DNA from: Pyropia yezoensis
Lineage: Eukaryota > Rhodophyta > Bangiophyceae > Bangiales > Bangiaceae
Assembly: GCA_009829735.1 (NCBI GenBank)
Contig: CM020620.1
Span: forward strand, 4,270,299 to 4,334,298
DNA: 64,000 nt
Reading direction: 5' to 3'
The position numbers and the translations under genes were made by a program. How positions within the stretch are numbered: position 1 is the first letter of the stretch; each line of letters opens with the position of its first letter. The notes beneath the pieces are model-generated. The model did not search any database and was not told the origin of the DNA. It worked only from the letters and a program-made list of their open reading frames with translations. Shown here in pieces: positions 1-15,000 of the stretch.

Positions 1-3000
1 AGAGCTTCCTCGCTGCAGACGAATCTTCTGCACCACATCCGTGCGCGCAGCAGATCCTGGTGGAGCCAGCGGTGGCATCATCTTCGTGTCGAGAGCAAGA
101 ACAGGTCGACGAGCAGCGCAGAGTGACGCCCTAGCAGCAAATTCGTCGCTCGATCCCAGGCTGTGAAGGCATGCGAGATTAAACCGAGTATTTGAGGAAA
201 CCTGACTTCCACGTAAATTGAAGTGAACTTGATAATTGACGCCCATGGAATCCATGCCACCAACATACGTACCAGAACGGGGACTTCCGGTGCGAAAATG
301 CGTTTGACACTGTTTAAGGCTCGCCGGAGGGCCCACTCCAGGTCTCAAGTCTGAGTGATAAACACATGGAATGAGGTTGAATTCAACATGTCGCTTTCAC
401 AGATCGTTACATCCAACGTAAACATGACATTGAAGTGGCCTTGGTTGAAGCAAAGGGACGCAACCCTGCCTGAATCGGGGCGTACTCACTCACAGTGCGC
501 AATTGTTGTGGTGCCAGTTTTCTCCCAGGAGACACAATCGCGTCCAGACTAGAGCTTCCTCGCTGCAGACGAATCTTCTGCACCACATCCGTGCGCGCAG
601 CAGATCCTGGTGGAGCCAGCGGTGACATCATCCTCGTGTCGAGAGCAAGAACAGGTCGACGAGCAGCGCAGAGTGACGCCCTAGCAGCAAATTCGTCGCT
701 CGATCCCAGGCTGTGAAGGCATGCGAGATTAAACCGAGTATTTGAGGAAACCTGACTTCCACGTAAATTGAAGTGAACTTGATAATTGACGCCCATGGAA
801 TCCATGCCACCAACATACGTACCAGAACGGGGACTTCCGGTGCGAAAATGCGTTTGACACTGTTTAAGGCTCGCCGGAGGGCCCACTCCAGGTCTCAAGT
901 CTGAGTGAAAACACATGGAATGAGGTTGAATTCAACATGTCGCTTTCACAGATCGTTACATCCAACGTAAACATGACATTGAAGTGGCCTTGGTTGAAGC
1001 AAAGGGACGCAACCCTGCCTGAATCGGGGCGTACTCACTCACAGTGCGCAATTGTTGTGGTGCCAGTTTCTCCTCCAGGAGACACAATCGCGTCCAGACT
1101 AGAGCTTCCTCGCTGCAGACGAATCTTCTGCACCACATCCGTGCGCGCAGCAGATCCTGGTGGAGCCAGCGGTGGCATCATCTTCGTGTCGAGAGCAAGA
1201 ACAGGTCGACGAGCAGCGCAGAGTGACGCCCTAGCAGCAAATTCGTCGCTCGATCCCAGGCTGTGAAGGCATGCGAGATTAAACCGAGTATTTGAGGAAA
1301 CCTGACTTCCACGTAAATTGAAGTGAACTTGATAATTGACGCCCATGGAATCCATGCCACCAACATACGTACCAGAACGGGGACTTCCGGTGCGAAAATG
1401 CGTTTGACACTGTTTAAGGCTCGCCGGAGGGCCCACTCCAGGTCTCAAGTCTGAGTGATAAACACATGGAATGAGGTTGAATTCAACATGTCGCTTTCAC
1501 AGATCGTTACATCCAACGTAAACATGACATTGAAGTGGCCTTGGTTGAAGCAAAGGGACGCAACCCTGCCTGAATCGGGGCGTACTCACTCACAGTGCGC
1601 AATTGTTGTGGTGCCAGTTTCTCCTCCAGGAGACACAAATCGCGTCCAGACTAGAGCTTCCTCGCTGCAGACGAATCTTCTGCACCACATCCGTGCGCGC
1701 AGCAGATCCTGGTGGAGCCAGCGGTGGCATCATCTTCGTGTCGAGAGCAAGAACAGGTCGACGAGCAGCGCAGAGTGACGCCCTAGCAGCAAATTCGTCG
1801 CTCGATCCCAGGCTGTGAAGGCATGCGAGATTAAACCGAGTATTTGAGGAAACCTGACTTCCACGTAAATTGAAGTGAACTTGATAATTGACGCCCATGG
1901 AATCCATGCCACCAACATACGTACCAGAACGGGGACTTCCGGTGCGAAAAATGCGTTTGACACTGTTTAAGGCTCGCCGGAGGGCCCACTCCAGGTCTCA
2001 AGTCTGAGTGATAAACACATGGAATGAGGTTGAATTCAACATGTCGCTTTCACAGATCGTTACATCCAACGTAAACATGACATTGAAGTGGCCTTGGTTG
2101 AAGCAAAGGGACGCAACCCTGCCTGAATCGGGGCGTACTCACTCACAGTGCGCAATTGTTGTGGTGCCAGTTTCTCCTCCAGGAGACACAATCGCGTCCA
2201 GACTAGAGCTTCCTCGCTGCAGACGAATCTTCTGCACCACATCCGTGCGCGCAGCAGATCCTGGTGGAGCCAGCGGTGGCATCATCTCGTGTCGAGAGCA
2301 AGAACAGGTCGACGAGCAGCGCAGAGTGACGCCCTAGCAGCAAATTCGTCGCTCGATCCCAGGCTGTGAAGGCATGCGAGATTAAACCGAGTATTTGAGG
2401 AAACCTGACTTCCACGTAAATTGAAGTGAACTTGATAATTGACGCCCATGGAATCCATGCCACCAACATACGTACCAGAACGGGGACTTCCGGTGCGAAA
2501 ATGCGTTTGACACTGTTTAAGGCTCGCCGGAGGGCCCACTCCAGGTCTCAAGTCTGAGTGATAAACACATGGAATGAGGTTGAATTCAACATGTCGCTTT
2601 CACAGATCGTTACATCCAACGTAAACATGACATTGAAGTGGCCTTGGTTGAAGCAAAGGGACGCAACCCTGCCTGAATCGGGGCGTACTCACTCACAGTG
2701 CGCAATTGTTGTGGTGCCAGTTTCTCCTCCAGGAGACAAATCGCGTCCAGACTAGAGCTTCCTCGCTGCAGACGAATCTTCTGCACCACATCCGTGCGCG
2801 CAGCAGATCCTGGTGGAGCCAGCGGTGACATCATCCTCGTGTCGAGAGCAAGAACAGGTCGACGAGCAGCGCAGAGTGACGCCCTAGCAGCAAATTCGTC
2901 GCTCGATCCCAGGCTGTGAAGGCATGCGAGATTAAACCGAGTATTTGAGGAAACCTGACTTCCACGTAAATTGAAGTGAACTTGATAATTGACGCCCATG

Positions 3001-6000
3001 GAATCCATGCCACCACATACGTACCAGAACGGGGACTTCCGGTGCGAAAATGCGTTTGACACTGTTTAAGGCTCGCCGGAGGGCCCACTCCAGGTCTCAA
3101 GTCTGAGTGATAAACACATGGAATGAGGTTGAATTCAACATGTCGCTTTCACAGATCGTTACATCCAACGTAAACATGACATTGAAGTGGCCTTGGTTGA
3201 AGCAAAGGGACGCAACCCTGCCTGAATCGGGGCGTACTCACTCACAGTGCGCAATTGTTGTGGTGCCAGTTTCTCCTCCAGGAGACACAATCGCGTCCAG
3301 ACTAGAGCTTTCCTCGCTGCAGACGAATCTTCTGCACCACATCCGTGCGCGCAGCAGATCCTGGTGGAGCCAGCGGTGACATCATCCTCGTGTCGAGAGC
3401 AAGAACAGGTCGACGAGCAGCGCAGAGTGACGCCCTAGCAGCAAATTCGTCGCTCGATCCAGGCTGTGAAGGCATGCGAGATTAAACCGAGTATTTGAGG
3501 AAACCTGACTTCCACGTAAATTGAAGTGAACTTGATAATTGACGCCCATGGAATCCATGCCACCGACATACGTACCAGAACGGGGACTTCCGGTGCGAAA
3601 ATGCGTTTGACACTGTTTAAGGCTCCGCCGGAGGGCCCACTCCAGGTCTCAAGTCTGAGTGATAAACACATGGAATGAGGTTGAATTCAACATGTCGCTT
3701 TCACAGATCGTTACATCCAACGTAAACATGACATTGAAGTGGCCTTGGTTGAAGCAAAGGGACGCAACCCTGCCTGAATCGGGGCGTACTCACTCACAGT
3801 GCGCAATTGTTGTGGTGCCAGTTTCTCCCCAGGAGACACAATCGCGTCCAGACTAGAGCTTCCTCGCTGCAGACGAATCTTCTGCACCACATCCGTGCGC
3901 GCAGCAGATCTGGTGGAGCCAGCGGTGACATCATCCTCGTGTCGAGAGCAAGAACAGGTCGACGAGCAGCGCAGAGTGACGCCCTAGCAGCAAATTCGTC
4001 GCTCGATCCCAGGCTGTGAAGGCATGCGAGATTAAACCGAGTATTTGAGGAAAACCTGACTTCCACGTAAATTGAAATGAACTTGATAATTGACGCCATG
4101 GAATCCATGCCACCAACATACGTACCAGAACGGGGACTTCCGGTGCGAAAATGCGTTTGACACTGTTTAAGGCTCGCCGGAGGGCCCACTCCAGGTCTCA
4201 AGTCTGGGTGATAAACACATGGAATGAGGTTGAATTCAACATGGTCGCTTTCACAGATCGTTACATCCAACGTAAACAATGACATTGAAGTGGCCTTGGT
4301 TGAAGCAAAGGGACGCAACCCTGCCTGAATCGGGGCGTACTCACTCACAGTGCGCAATTGTTGTGGTGCCAGTTTCTCCTCCAGGAGACACAATCGCGTC
4401 CAGACTAGAGCTTCCTCGCTGCAGACGAATCTTCTGCACCACATCCGTGCGCGCAGCAGATCCTGGTGGAGCCAGCGGTGACATCATCCTCGTGTCGAGA
4501 GCAAGAACAGGTCGACGAGCAGCGCAGAGTGACGCCCCTAGCAGCAAATTCGTCGCTCGATCCCAGGCTGTGAAGGCATGCGAGATTAAACCGAGTATTT
4601 GAGGAAACCTGACTTCCACGTAAATTGAAGTGAACTTGATAATTGACGCCCATGGAATCCATGCCACCAACATACGTACCAGAACGGGGACTTCCGGTGC
4701 GAAAATGCGTTTGACACTGGTTTAAGGCTCGCCGGAGGGCCCACTCCAGGTCTCAAGTCTGAGTGATAAACACATGGAATGAGGTTGAATTCAACATGTC
4801 GCTTTCACAGATCGTTACATCCAACGTAAACATGACATTGAAGTGGCCTTGGTTGAAGCAAAGGGACGCAACCCTGCCTGAATCGGGGCGTACTCACTCA
4901 CAGTGCGCAATTGTTGTGGTGCCAGTTTTCTCCTCCAGGAGACACAATCGCGTCCAGACTAGAGCTTCCTCGCTGCAGACGAATCTTCTGCACCACATCC
5001 GTGCGCGCAGCAGATCCTGGTGGAGCCAGCGGTGGCATCATCTTCGTGTCGAGAGCAAGAACAGGTCGACGAGCAGCGCAGAGTGACGCCCTAGCAGCAA
5101 ATTCGTCGCTCGATCCCAGGCTGTGAAGGCATGCGAGATTAAACCGAGTATTTGAGGAAACCTGACTTCCACGTAAATTGAAGTGAACTTGATAATTGAC
5201 GCCCATGGAATCCATGCCACCAACATACGTACCAGAACGGGGACTTCCGGTGCGAAAATGCGTTTGACACTGTTTAAGGCTCGCCGGAGGGCCCACTCCA
5301 GGTCTCAAGTCTGAGTGATAAACACATGGAATGAGGTTGAATTCAACATGTCGCTTTCACAGATCGTTACATCCAACGTAAACATGACATTGAAGTGGCC
5401 TTGGTTGAAGCAAAGGGACGCAACCCTGCCTGAATCGGGGCGTACTCACTCACAGTGCGCAATTGTTGTGGTGCCAGTTTCTCCCCAGGAGACACAATCG
5501 CGTCCAGACTAGAGCTTCCTCGCTGCAGACGAATCTTCTGCACCACATCCGTGCGCGCAGCAGATCCTGGTGGAGCCAGCGGTGACATCATCTTCGTGTC
5601 GAGAGCAAGAACAGGTCGACGAGCAGCGCAGAGTGACGCCCTAGCAGCAAATTCGTCGCTCGATCCCAGGCTGTGAAGGCATGCGAGATTAAACCGAGTA
5701 TTTGAGGAAACCTGACTTCCACGTAAATTGAAGTGAACTTGATAATTGACGCCCATGGAATCCATGCCACCAACATACGTACCAGAACGGGGACTTCCGG
5801 TGCGAAAATGCGTTTGACACTGTTTAAGGCTCGCCGGAGGGCCCACTCCAGGTCTCAAGTCTGAGTGATAAACACATGGAATGAGGTTGAATTCAACATG
5901 TCGCTTTCCACAGATCGTTACATCCAACGTAAACATGACATTGAAGTGGCCTTGGTTGAAGCAAAGGGACGCAACCCTGCCTGAATCGGGGCGTACTCAC

Positions 6001-9000
6001 TCACAGTGCGCAATTGTTGTGGTGCCAGTTTCTCCTCCAGGAGACACAATCGCGTCCAGACTAGAGCTTCCTCGCTGCAGACGAATCTTCTGCACCACAT
6101 CCGTGCGCGCAGCAGATCCTGGTGGAGCCAGCGGTGGCATCATCTTCGTGTCGAGAGCAAGAACAGGTCGACGAGCAGCGCAGAGTGACGCCCTAGCAGC
6201 AAATTCGTCGCTCGATCCCAGGCTGTGAAGGGCATGCGAGATTAAACCGAGTATTTGAGGAAACCTGACTTCCACGTAAATTGAAGTGAACTTGATAATT
6301 GACGCCCATGGAATCCATGCCACCAACATACGTACCAGAACGGGGACTTCCGGTGCGAAAATGCGTTTGACACTGTTTAAGGCTCGCCGGAGGGCCCACT
6401 CCAGGTCTCAAGTCTGAGTGATAAACACATGGAATGAGGTTGAATTCAACATGTCGCTTTCACAGATCGTTACATCCAACGTAAACATGACATTGAAGTG
6501 GCCTTGGTTGAAGCAAAGGGACGCAACCCTGCCTGAATCGGGGCGTACTCACTCACAGTGCGCAATTGTTGTGGTGCCAGTTTCTCCCCAGGAGACACAA
6601 TCGCGTCCAGACTAGAGCTTCCTCGCTGCAGACGAATCTTCTGCACCACATCCGTGCGCGCAGCAGATCCTGGTGGAGCCAGCGGTGACATCATCCTTCG
6701 TGTCGAGAGCAAGAACAGGTCGACGAGCAAGCGCAGAGTGACGCCCTAGCAGCAAATTCGTCGCTCGATCCCAGGCTGTGAAGGCATGCGAGATTAAACC
6801 GAGTATTTGAGGAAACCTGACTTCCACGTAAATTGAAGTGAACTTGATAATTGACGCCCATGGAATCCATGCCACCAACATACGTACCAGAACGGGGACT
6901 TCCGGTGCGAAAATGCGTTTGACACTGTTTAAGGCTCGCCGGAGGGCCCACTCCAGGTCTCAAGTCTGGAGTGATAAACACATGGAATGAGGTTGAATTC
7001 AACATGTCGCTTTCACAGATCGTTACATCCAACGTAAACATGACATTGAAGTGGCCTTGGTTGAAGCAAAGGGACGCAACCCTGCCTGAATCGGGGCGTA
7101 CTCACTCACAGTGCGCAATTGTTGTGGTGCCAGTTTCTCCTCCAGGAGACACAATCGCGTCCAGACTAGAGCTTCCTCGCTGCAGACGAATCTTCTGCAC
7201 CACATCCGTGCGCGCAGCAGATCCTGGTGGAGCCAGCGGTGGCATCATCTTCGTGTCGAGAGCAAGAACAGGTCGACGAGCAGCGCAGAGTGACGCCCTA
7301 GCAGCAAATTCGTCGCTCGATCCCAGGCTGTGAAGGCATGCGAGATTAAACCGAGTATTTGAGGAAACCTGACTTCCACGTAAATTGAAGTGAACTTGAT
7401 ATTTGACGCCCATGGAATCCATGCCACCAACATACGTACCAGAACGGGGACTTCCGGTGCGAAAATGCGTTTGACACTGTTTAAGGCTCGCCGGAGGGCC
7501 CACTCCAGGTCTCAAGTCTGAGTGATAAACACATGGAATGAGGTTGAATTCAACATGTCGCTTTCACAGATCGTTACATCCAACGTAAACATGACATTGA
7601 AGTGGCCTTGGTTGAAGCAAAGGGACGCAACCCTGCCTGAATCGGGGCGTACTCACTCACAGTGCGCAATTGTTGTGGTGCCAGTTTCTCCCCCAGGAGA
7701 CACAATCGCGTCCAGACTAGAGCTTCCTCGCTGCAGACGAATCTTCTGCACCACATCCGTGCGCGCAGCAGATCCTGGTGGAGCCAGCGGTGACATCATC
7801 CTCGTGTCGAGAGCAAGAACAGGTCGACGAGCAGCGCAGAGTGACGCCCTAGCAGCAAATTCGTCGCTCGATCCCAGGCTGTGAAGGCATGCGAGATTAA
7901 ACCGAGTATTTGAGGAAACCTGACTTCCACGTAAATTGAAGTGAACTTGATAATTGACGCCCATGGAATCCATGCCACCAACATACGTACCAGAACGGGG
8001 ACTTCCGGTGCGAAAATGCGTTTGACACTGTTTAAGGCTCGCCGGAGGGCCCACTCCAGGTCTCAAGTCTGAGTGATAAACACATGGAATGAGGTTGAAT
8101 TCAACATGTCGCTTTCACAGATCGTTACATCCAACGTAAACATGACATTGAAGTGGCCTTGGTTGAAGCAAAGGGACGCAACCCTGCCTGAATCGGGGCG
8201 TACTCACTCACAGTGCGCAATTGTTGTGGTGCCAGTTTCTCCTCCAGGAGACACAATCGCGTCCAGACTAGAGCTTCCTCGCTGCAGACGAATCTTCTGC
8301 ACCACATCCGTGCGCGCAGCAGATCCTGGTGGAGCCAGCGGTGGCATCATCTTCGTGTCGAGAGCAAGAACAGGTCGACGAGCAGCGCAGAGTGACGCCC
8401 TAGCAGCAAATTCGTCGCTCGATCCCAGGCTGTGAAGGCATGCGAGATTAAACCGAGTATTTGAGGAAACCTGACTTCCACGTAAATTGAAGTGAACTTG
8501 ATAATTGACGCCCATGGAATCCATGCCACCGACATACGTACCAGAACGGGGACTTCCGGTGCGAAAATGCGTTTGACACTGTTTAAGGCTCGCCGGAGGG
8601 CCCACTCCAGGTCTCAAGTCTGAGTGATAAACACATGGAATGAGGTTGAATTCAACATGTCGCTTTCACAGATCGTTACATCCAACGTAAACATGACATT
8701 GAAGTGGCCTTGGTTGAAGCAAAGGGACGCAACCCTGCCTGAATCGGGGCGTACTCACTCACAGTGCGCAATTGTTGTGGTGCCAGTTTCTCCTCCAGGA
8801 GACACAATCGCGTCCAGACTAGAGCTTCCTCGCTGCAGACGAATCTTCTGCACCACATCCGTGCGCGCAGCAGATCCTGGTGGAGCCAGCGGTGACATCA
8901 TCCTCGTGTCGAGAGCAAGAACAGGTCGACGAGCAGCGCAGAGTGACGCCCTAGCAGCAAATTCGTCGCTCGATCCCAGGCTGTGAAGGCATGCGAGATT

Positions 9001-12000
9001 AAACCGAGTATTTGAGGAAACCTGACTTCCACGTAAATTGAAGTGAACTTGATAATTGACGCCCATGGAATCCATGCCACCAACATACGTACCAGAACGG
9101 GGACTTCCGGTGCGAAAATGCGTTTGACACTGTTTAAGGCTCGCCGGAGGGCCCACTCCAGGTCTCAAGTCTGAGTGATAAACACATGGAATGAGGTTGA
9201 ATTCAACATGTCGCTTTCACAGATCGTTACATCCAACGTAAACATGACATTGAAGTGGCCTTGGTTGAAGCAAAGGGACGCAACCCTGCCTGAATCGGGG
9301 CGTACTCACTCACAGTGCGCAATTGTTGTGGTGCCAGTTTCTCCCCAGGAGACACAATCGCGTCCAGACTAGAGCTTCCTCGCTGCAGACGAATCTTCTG
9401 CACCACATCCGTGCGCGCAGCAGATCCTGGTGGAGCCAGCGGTGGCATCATCTCGTGTCGAGAGCAAGAACAGGTCGACGAGCAGCGCAGAGTGACGCCC
9501 TAGCAGCAAATTCGTCGCTCGATCCCAGGCTGTGAAGGCATGCGAGATTAAACCGAGTATTTGAGGAAACCTGACTTCCACGTAAATTGAAGTGAACTTG
9601 ATAATTGACGCCCATGGAATCCATGCCACCAACATACGTACCAGAACGGGGACTTCCGGTGCGAAAATGCGTTTGACACTGTTTAAGGCTCGCCGGAGGG
9701 CCCACTCCAGGTCTCAAGTCTGAGTGATAAACACATGGAATGAGGTTGAATTCAACATGTCGCTTTCACAGATCGTTACATCCAACGTAAACATGACATT
9801 GAAGTGGCCTTGGTTGAAGCAAAGGGACGCAACCCTGCCTGAATCGGGGCGTACTCACTCACAGTGCGCAATTGTTGTGGTGCCAGTTTCTCCTCCAGGA
9901 GACACAATCGCGTCCAGACTAGAGCTTCCTCGCTGCAGACGAATCTTCTGCACCACATCCGTGCGCGCAGCAGATCCTGGTGGAGCCAGCGGTGCATCAT
10001 CTTCGTGTCGAGAGCAAGAACAGGTCGACGAGCAGCGCAGAGTGACGCCCTAGCAGCAAATTCGTCGCTCGATCCCAGGCTGTGAAGGCATGCGAGATTA
10101 AACCGAGTATTTGAGGAAACCTGACTTCCACGTAAATTGAAGTGAACTTGATAATTGACGCCCATGGAATCCATGCCACCAACATACGTACCAGAACGGG
10201 GACTTCCGGTGCGAAAATGCGTTTGACACTGTTTAAGGCTCGCCGGAGGGCCCACTCCAGGTCTCAAGTCTGAGTGATAAACACATGGAATGAGGTTGAA
10301 TTCAACATGTCGCTTTCACAGATCGTTACATCCAACGTAAACATGACATTGAAGTGGCCTTGGTTGAAGCAAAGGACGCAACCCTGCCTGAATCGGGGCG
10401 TACTCACTCACAGTGCGCAATTGTTGTGGTGCCAGTTTCTCCCCAGGAGACACAATCGCGTCCAGACTAGAGCTTCCTCGCTGCAGACGAATCTTCTGCA
10501 CCACATCCGTGCGCGCAGCAGATCCTGGTGGAGCCAGCGGTGACATCATCCTCGTGTCGAGAGCAAGAACAGGTCGACGAGCAGCGCAGAGTGACGCCCT
10601 AGCAGCAAATTCGTCGCTCGATCCCAGGCTGTGAAGGCATGCGAGATTAAACCGAGTATTTGAGGAAACCTGACTTCCACGTAAATTGAAGTGAACTTGA
10701 TAATTGACGCCCATGGAATCCATGCCACCAACATACGTACCAGAACGGGGACTTCCGGTGCGAAAATGCGTTTGACACTGTTTAAGGCTCGCCGGAGGGC
10801 CCACTCCAGGTCTCAAGTCTGAGTGATAAACACATGGAATGAGGTTGAATTCAACATGTCGCTTTCACAGATCGTTACATCCAACGTAAACATGACATTG
10901 AAGTGGCCTTGGTTGAAGCAAAGGGACGCAACCCTGCCTGAATCGGGGCGTACTCACTCACAGTGCGCAATTGTTGTGGTGCCAGTTTCTCCTCCAGGAG
11001 ACACAATCGCGTCCAGACTAGAGCTTCCTCGCTGCAGACGAATCTTCTGCACCACATCCGTGCGCGCAGCAGATCCTGGTGGAGCCAGCGGTGACATCAT
11101 CTCGTGTCGAGAGCAAGAACAGGTCGACGAGCAGCGCAGAGTGACGCCCTAGCAGCAAATTCGTCGCTCGATCCCAGGCTGTGAAGGCATGCGAGATTAA
11201 ACCGAGTATTTGAGGAAACCTGACTTCCACGTAAATTGAAGTGAACTTGATAATTGACGCCCATGGAATCCATGCCACCAACATACGTACCAGAACGGGG
11301 ACTTCCGGTGCGAAAATGCGTTTGACACTGTTTAAGGCTCGCCGGAGGGCCCACTCCAGGTCTCAAGTCTGAGTGATAAACACATGGAATGAGGTTGAAT
11401 TCAACATGTCGCTTTCACAGATCGTTACATCCAACGTAAACATGACATTGAAGTGGCCTTGGTTGAAGCAAAGGGACGCAACCCTGCCTGAATCGGGGCG
11501 TACTCACTCACAGTGCGCAATTGTTGTGGTGCCAGTTTCTCCCCAGGAGACACAATCGCGTCCAGACTAGAGCTTCCTCGCTGCAGACGAATCTTCTGCA
11601 CCACATCCGTGCGCGCAGCAGATCCTGGTGGAGCCAGCGGTGCATCATCTTCGTGTCGAGAGCAAGAACAGGTCGACGAGCAGCGCAGAGTGACGCCCTA
11701 GCAGCAAATTCGTCGCTCGATCCCAGGCTGTGAAGGCATGCGAGATTAAACCGAGTATTTGAGGAAACCTGACTTCCACGTAAATTGAAGTGAACTTGAT
11801 AATTGACGCCCATGGAATCCATGCCACCAACATACGTACCAGAACGGGGACTTCCGGTGCGAAAATGCGTTTGACACTGTTTAAGGCTCGCCGGAGGGCC
11901 CACTCCAGGTCTCAAGTCTGAGTGATAAACACATGGAATGAGGTTGAATTCAACATGTCGCTTTCACAGATCGTTACATCCAACGTAAACATGACATTGA

Positions 12001-15000
12001 AGTGGCCTTGGTTGAAGCAAAGGGACGCAACCCTGCCTGAATCGGGGCGTACTCACTCACAGTGCGCAATTGTTGTGGTGCCAGTTTCTCCTCCAGGAGA
12101 CACAATCGCGTCCAGACTAGAGCTTCCTCGCTGCAGACGAATCTTCTGCACCACATCCGTGCGCGCAGCAGATCCTGGTGGAGCCAGCGGTGACATCATC
12201 TCGTGTCGAGAGCAAGAACAGGTCGACGAGCAGCGCAGAGTGACGCCCTAGCAGCAAATTCGTCGCTCGATCCCAGGCTGTGAAGGCATGCGAGATTAAA
12301 CCGAGTATTTGAGGAAACCTGACTTCCACGTAAATTGAAGTGAACTTGATAATTGACGCCCATGGAATCCATGCCACCAACATACGTACCAGAACGGGGA
12401 CTTCCGGTGCGAAAATGCGTTTGACACTGTTTAAGGCTCGCCGGAGGGCCCACTCCAGGTCTCAAGTCTGAGTGATAAACACATGGAATGAGGTTGAATT
12501 CAACATGTCGCTTTCACAGATCGTTACATCCAACGTAAACATGACATTGAAGTGGCCTTGGTTGAAGCAAAGGGACGCAACCCTGCCTGAATCGGGGCGT
12601 ACTCACTCACAGTGCGCAATTGTTGTGGTGCCAGTTTCTCCTCCAGGAGACACAATCGCGTCCAGACTAGAGCTTCCTCGCTGCAGACGAATCTTCTGCA
12701 CCACATCCGTGCGCGCAGCAGATCCTGGTGGAGCCAGCGGTGACATCATCCTCGTGTCGAGAGCAAGAACAGGTCGACGAGCAGCGCAGAGTGACGCCCT
12801 AGCAGCAAATTCGTCGCTCGATCCCAGGCTGTGAAGGCATGCGAGATTAAACCGAGTATTTGAGGAAACCTGACTTCCACGTAAATTGAAGTGAACTTGA
12901 TAATTGACGCCCATGGAATCCATGCCACCACATACGTACCAGAACGGGGACTTCCGGTGCGAAAATGCGTTTGACACTGTTTAAGGCTCGCCGGAGGGCC
13001 CACTCCAGGTCTCAAGTCTGAGTGATAAACACATGGAATGAGGTTGAATTCAACATGTCGCTTTCACAGATCGTTACATCCAACGTAAACATGACATTGA
13101 AGTGGCCTTGGTTGAAGCAAAGGGACGCAACCCTGCCTGAATCGGGGCGTACTCACTCACAGTGCGCAATTGTTGTGGTGCCAGTTTCTCCCCCAGGAGA
13201 CACAATCGCGTCCAGACTAGAGCTTCCTCGCTGCAGACGAATCTTCTGCACCACATCCGTGCGCGCAGCAGATCCTGGTGGAGCCAGCGGTGACATCATC
13301 TTCGTGTCGAGAGCAAGAACAGGTCGACGAGCAGCGCAGAGTGACGCCCTAGCAGCAAATTCGTCGCTCGATCCCAGGCTGTGAAGGCATGCGAGATTAA
13401 ACCGAGTATTTGAGGAAACCTGACTTCCACGTAAATTGAAATGAACTTGATAATTGACGCCCATGGAATCCATGCCACCAACATACGTACCAGAACGGGG
13501 ACTTCCGGTGCGAAAATGCGTTTGACACTGTTTAAGGCTCGCCGGAGGGCCCACTCCAGGTCTCAAGTCTGAGTGATAAACACATGGAATGAGGTTGAAT
13601 TCAACATGTCGCTTTCACAGATCGTTACATCCAACGTAAACATGACATTGAAGTGGCCTTGGTTGAAGCAAAGGGACGCAACCCTGCCTGAATCGGGGCG
13701 TACTCACTCACAGTGCGCAATTGTTGTGGTGCCAGTTTCTCCTCCAGGAGACACAATCGCGTCCAGACTAGAGCTTCCTCGCTGCAGACGAATCTTCTGC
13801 ACCACATCCGTGCGCGCAGCAGATCCTGGTGGAGCCAGCGGTGACATCATCCTCGTGTCGAGAGCAAGAACAGGTCGACGAGCAGCGCAGAGTGACGCCC
13901 TAGCAGCAAATTCGTCGCTCGATCCCAGGCTGTGAAGGCATGCGAGATTAAACCGAGTATTTGAGGAAACCTGACTTCCACGTAAATTGAAGTGAACTTG
14001 ATAATGACGCCCATGGAATCCATGCCACCAACATACGTACCAGAACGGGGACTTCCGGTGCGAAAATGCGTTTGACACTGTTTAAGGCTCGCCGGAGGGC
14101 CCACTCCAGGTCTCAAGTCTGAGTGATAAACACATGGAATGAGGTTGAATTCAACATGTCGCTTTCACAGATCGTTACATCCAACGTAAACATGACATTG
14201 AAGTGGCCTTGGTTGAAGCAAAGGGACGCAACCCTGCCTGAATCGGGGCGTACTCACTCACAGTGCGCAATTGTTGTGGTGCCAGTTTCTCCTCCAGGAG
14301 ACACAATCGCGTCCAGACTAGAGCTTCCTCGCTGCAGACGAATCTTCTGCACCACATCCGTGCGCGCAGCAGATCCTGGTGGAGCCAGCGGTGGCATCAT
14401 CTTCGTGTCGAGAGCAAGAACAGGTCGACGAGCAGCGCAGAGTGACGCCCTAGCAGCAAATTCGTCGCTCGATCCCAGGCTGTGAAGGCATGCGAGATTA
14501 AACCGAGTATTTGAGGAAACCTGACTTCCACGTAAATTGAAGTGAACTTGATAATTGACGCCCATGGAATCCATGCCACCAACATACGTACCAGAACGGG
14601 GACTTCCGGTGCGAAAATGCGTTTGACACTGTTTAAGGCTCGCCGGAGGGCCCACTCCAGGTCTCAAGTCTGAGTGATAAACACATGGAATGAGGTTGAA
14701 TTCAACATGTCGCTTTCACAGATCGTTACATCCAACGTAAACATGACATTGAAGTGGCCTTGGTTGAAGCAAAGGGACGCAACCCTGCCTGAATCGGGGC
14801 GTACTCACTCACAGTGCGCAATTGTTGTGGTGCCAGTTTCTCCCCCAGGAGACACAATCGCGTCCAGACTAGAGCTTCCTCGCTGCAGACGAATCTTCTG
14901 CACCACATCCGTGCGCGCAGCAGATCCTGGTGGAGCCAGCGGTGACATCATCCTCGTGTCGAGAGCAAGAACAGGTCGACGAGCAGCGCAGAGTGACGCC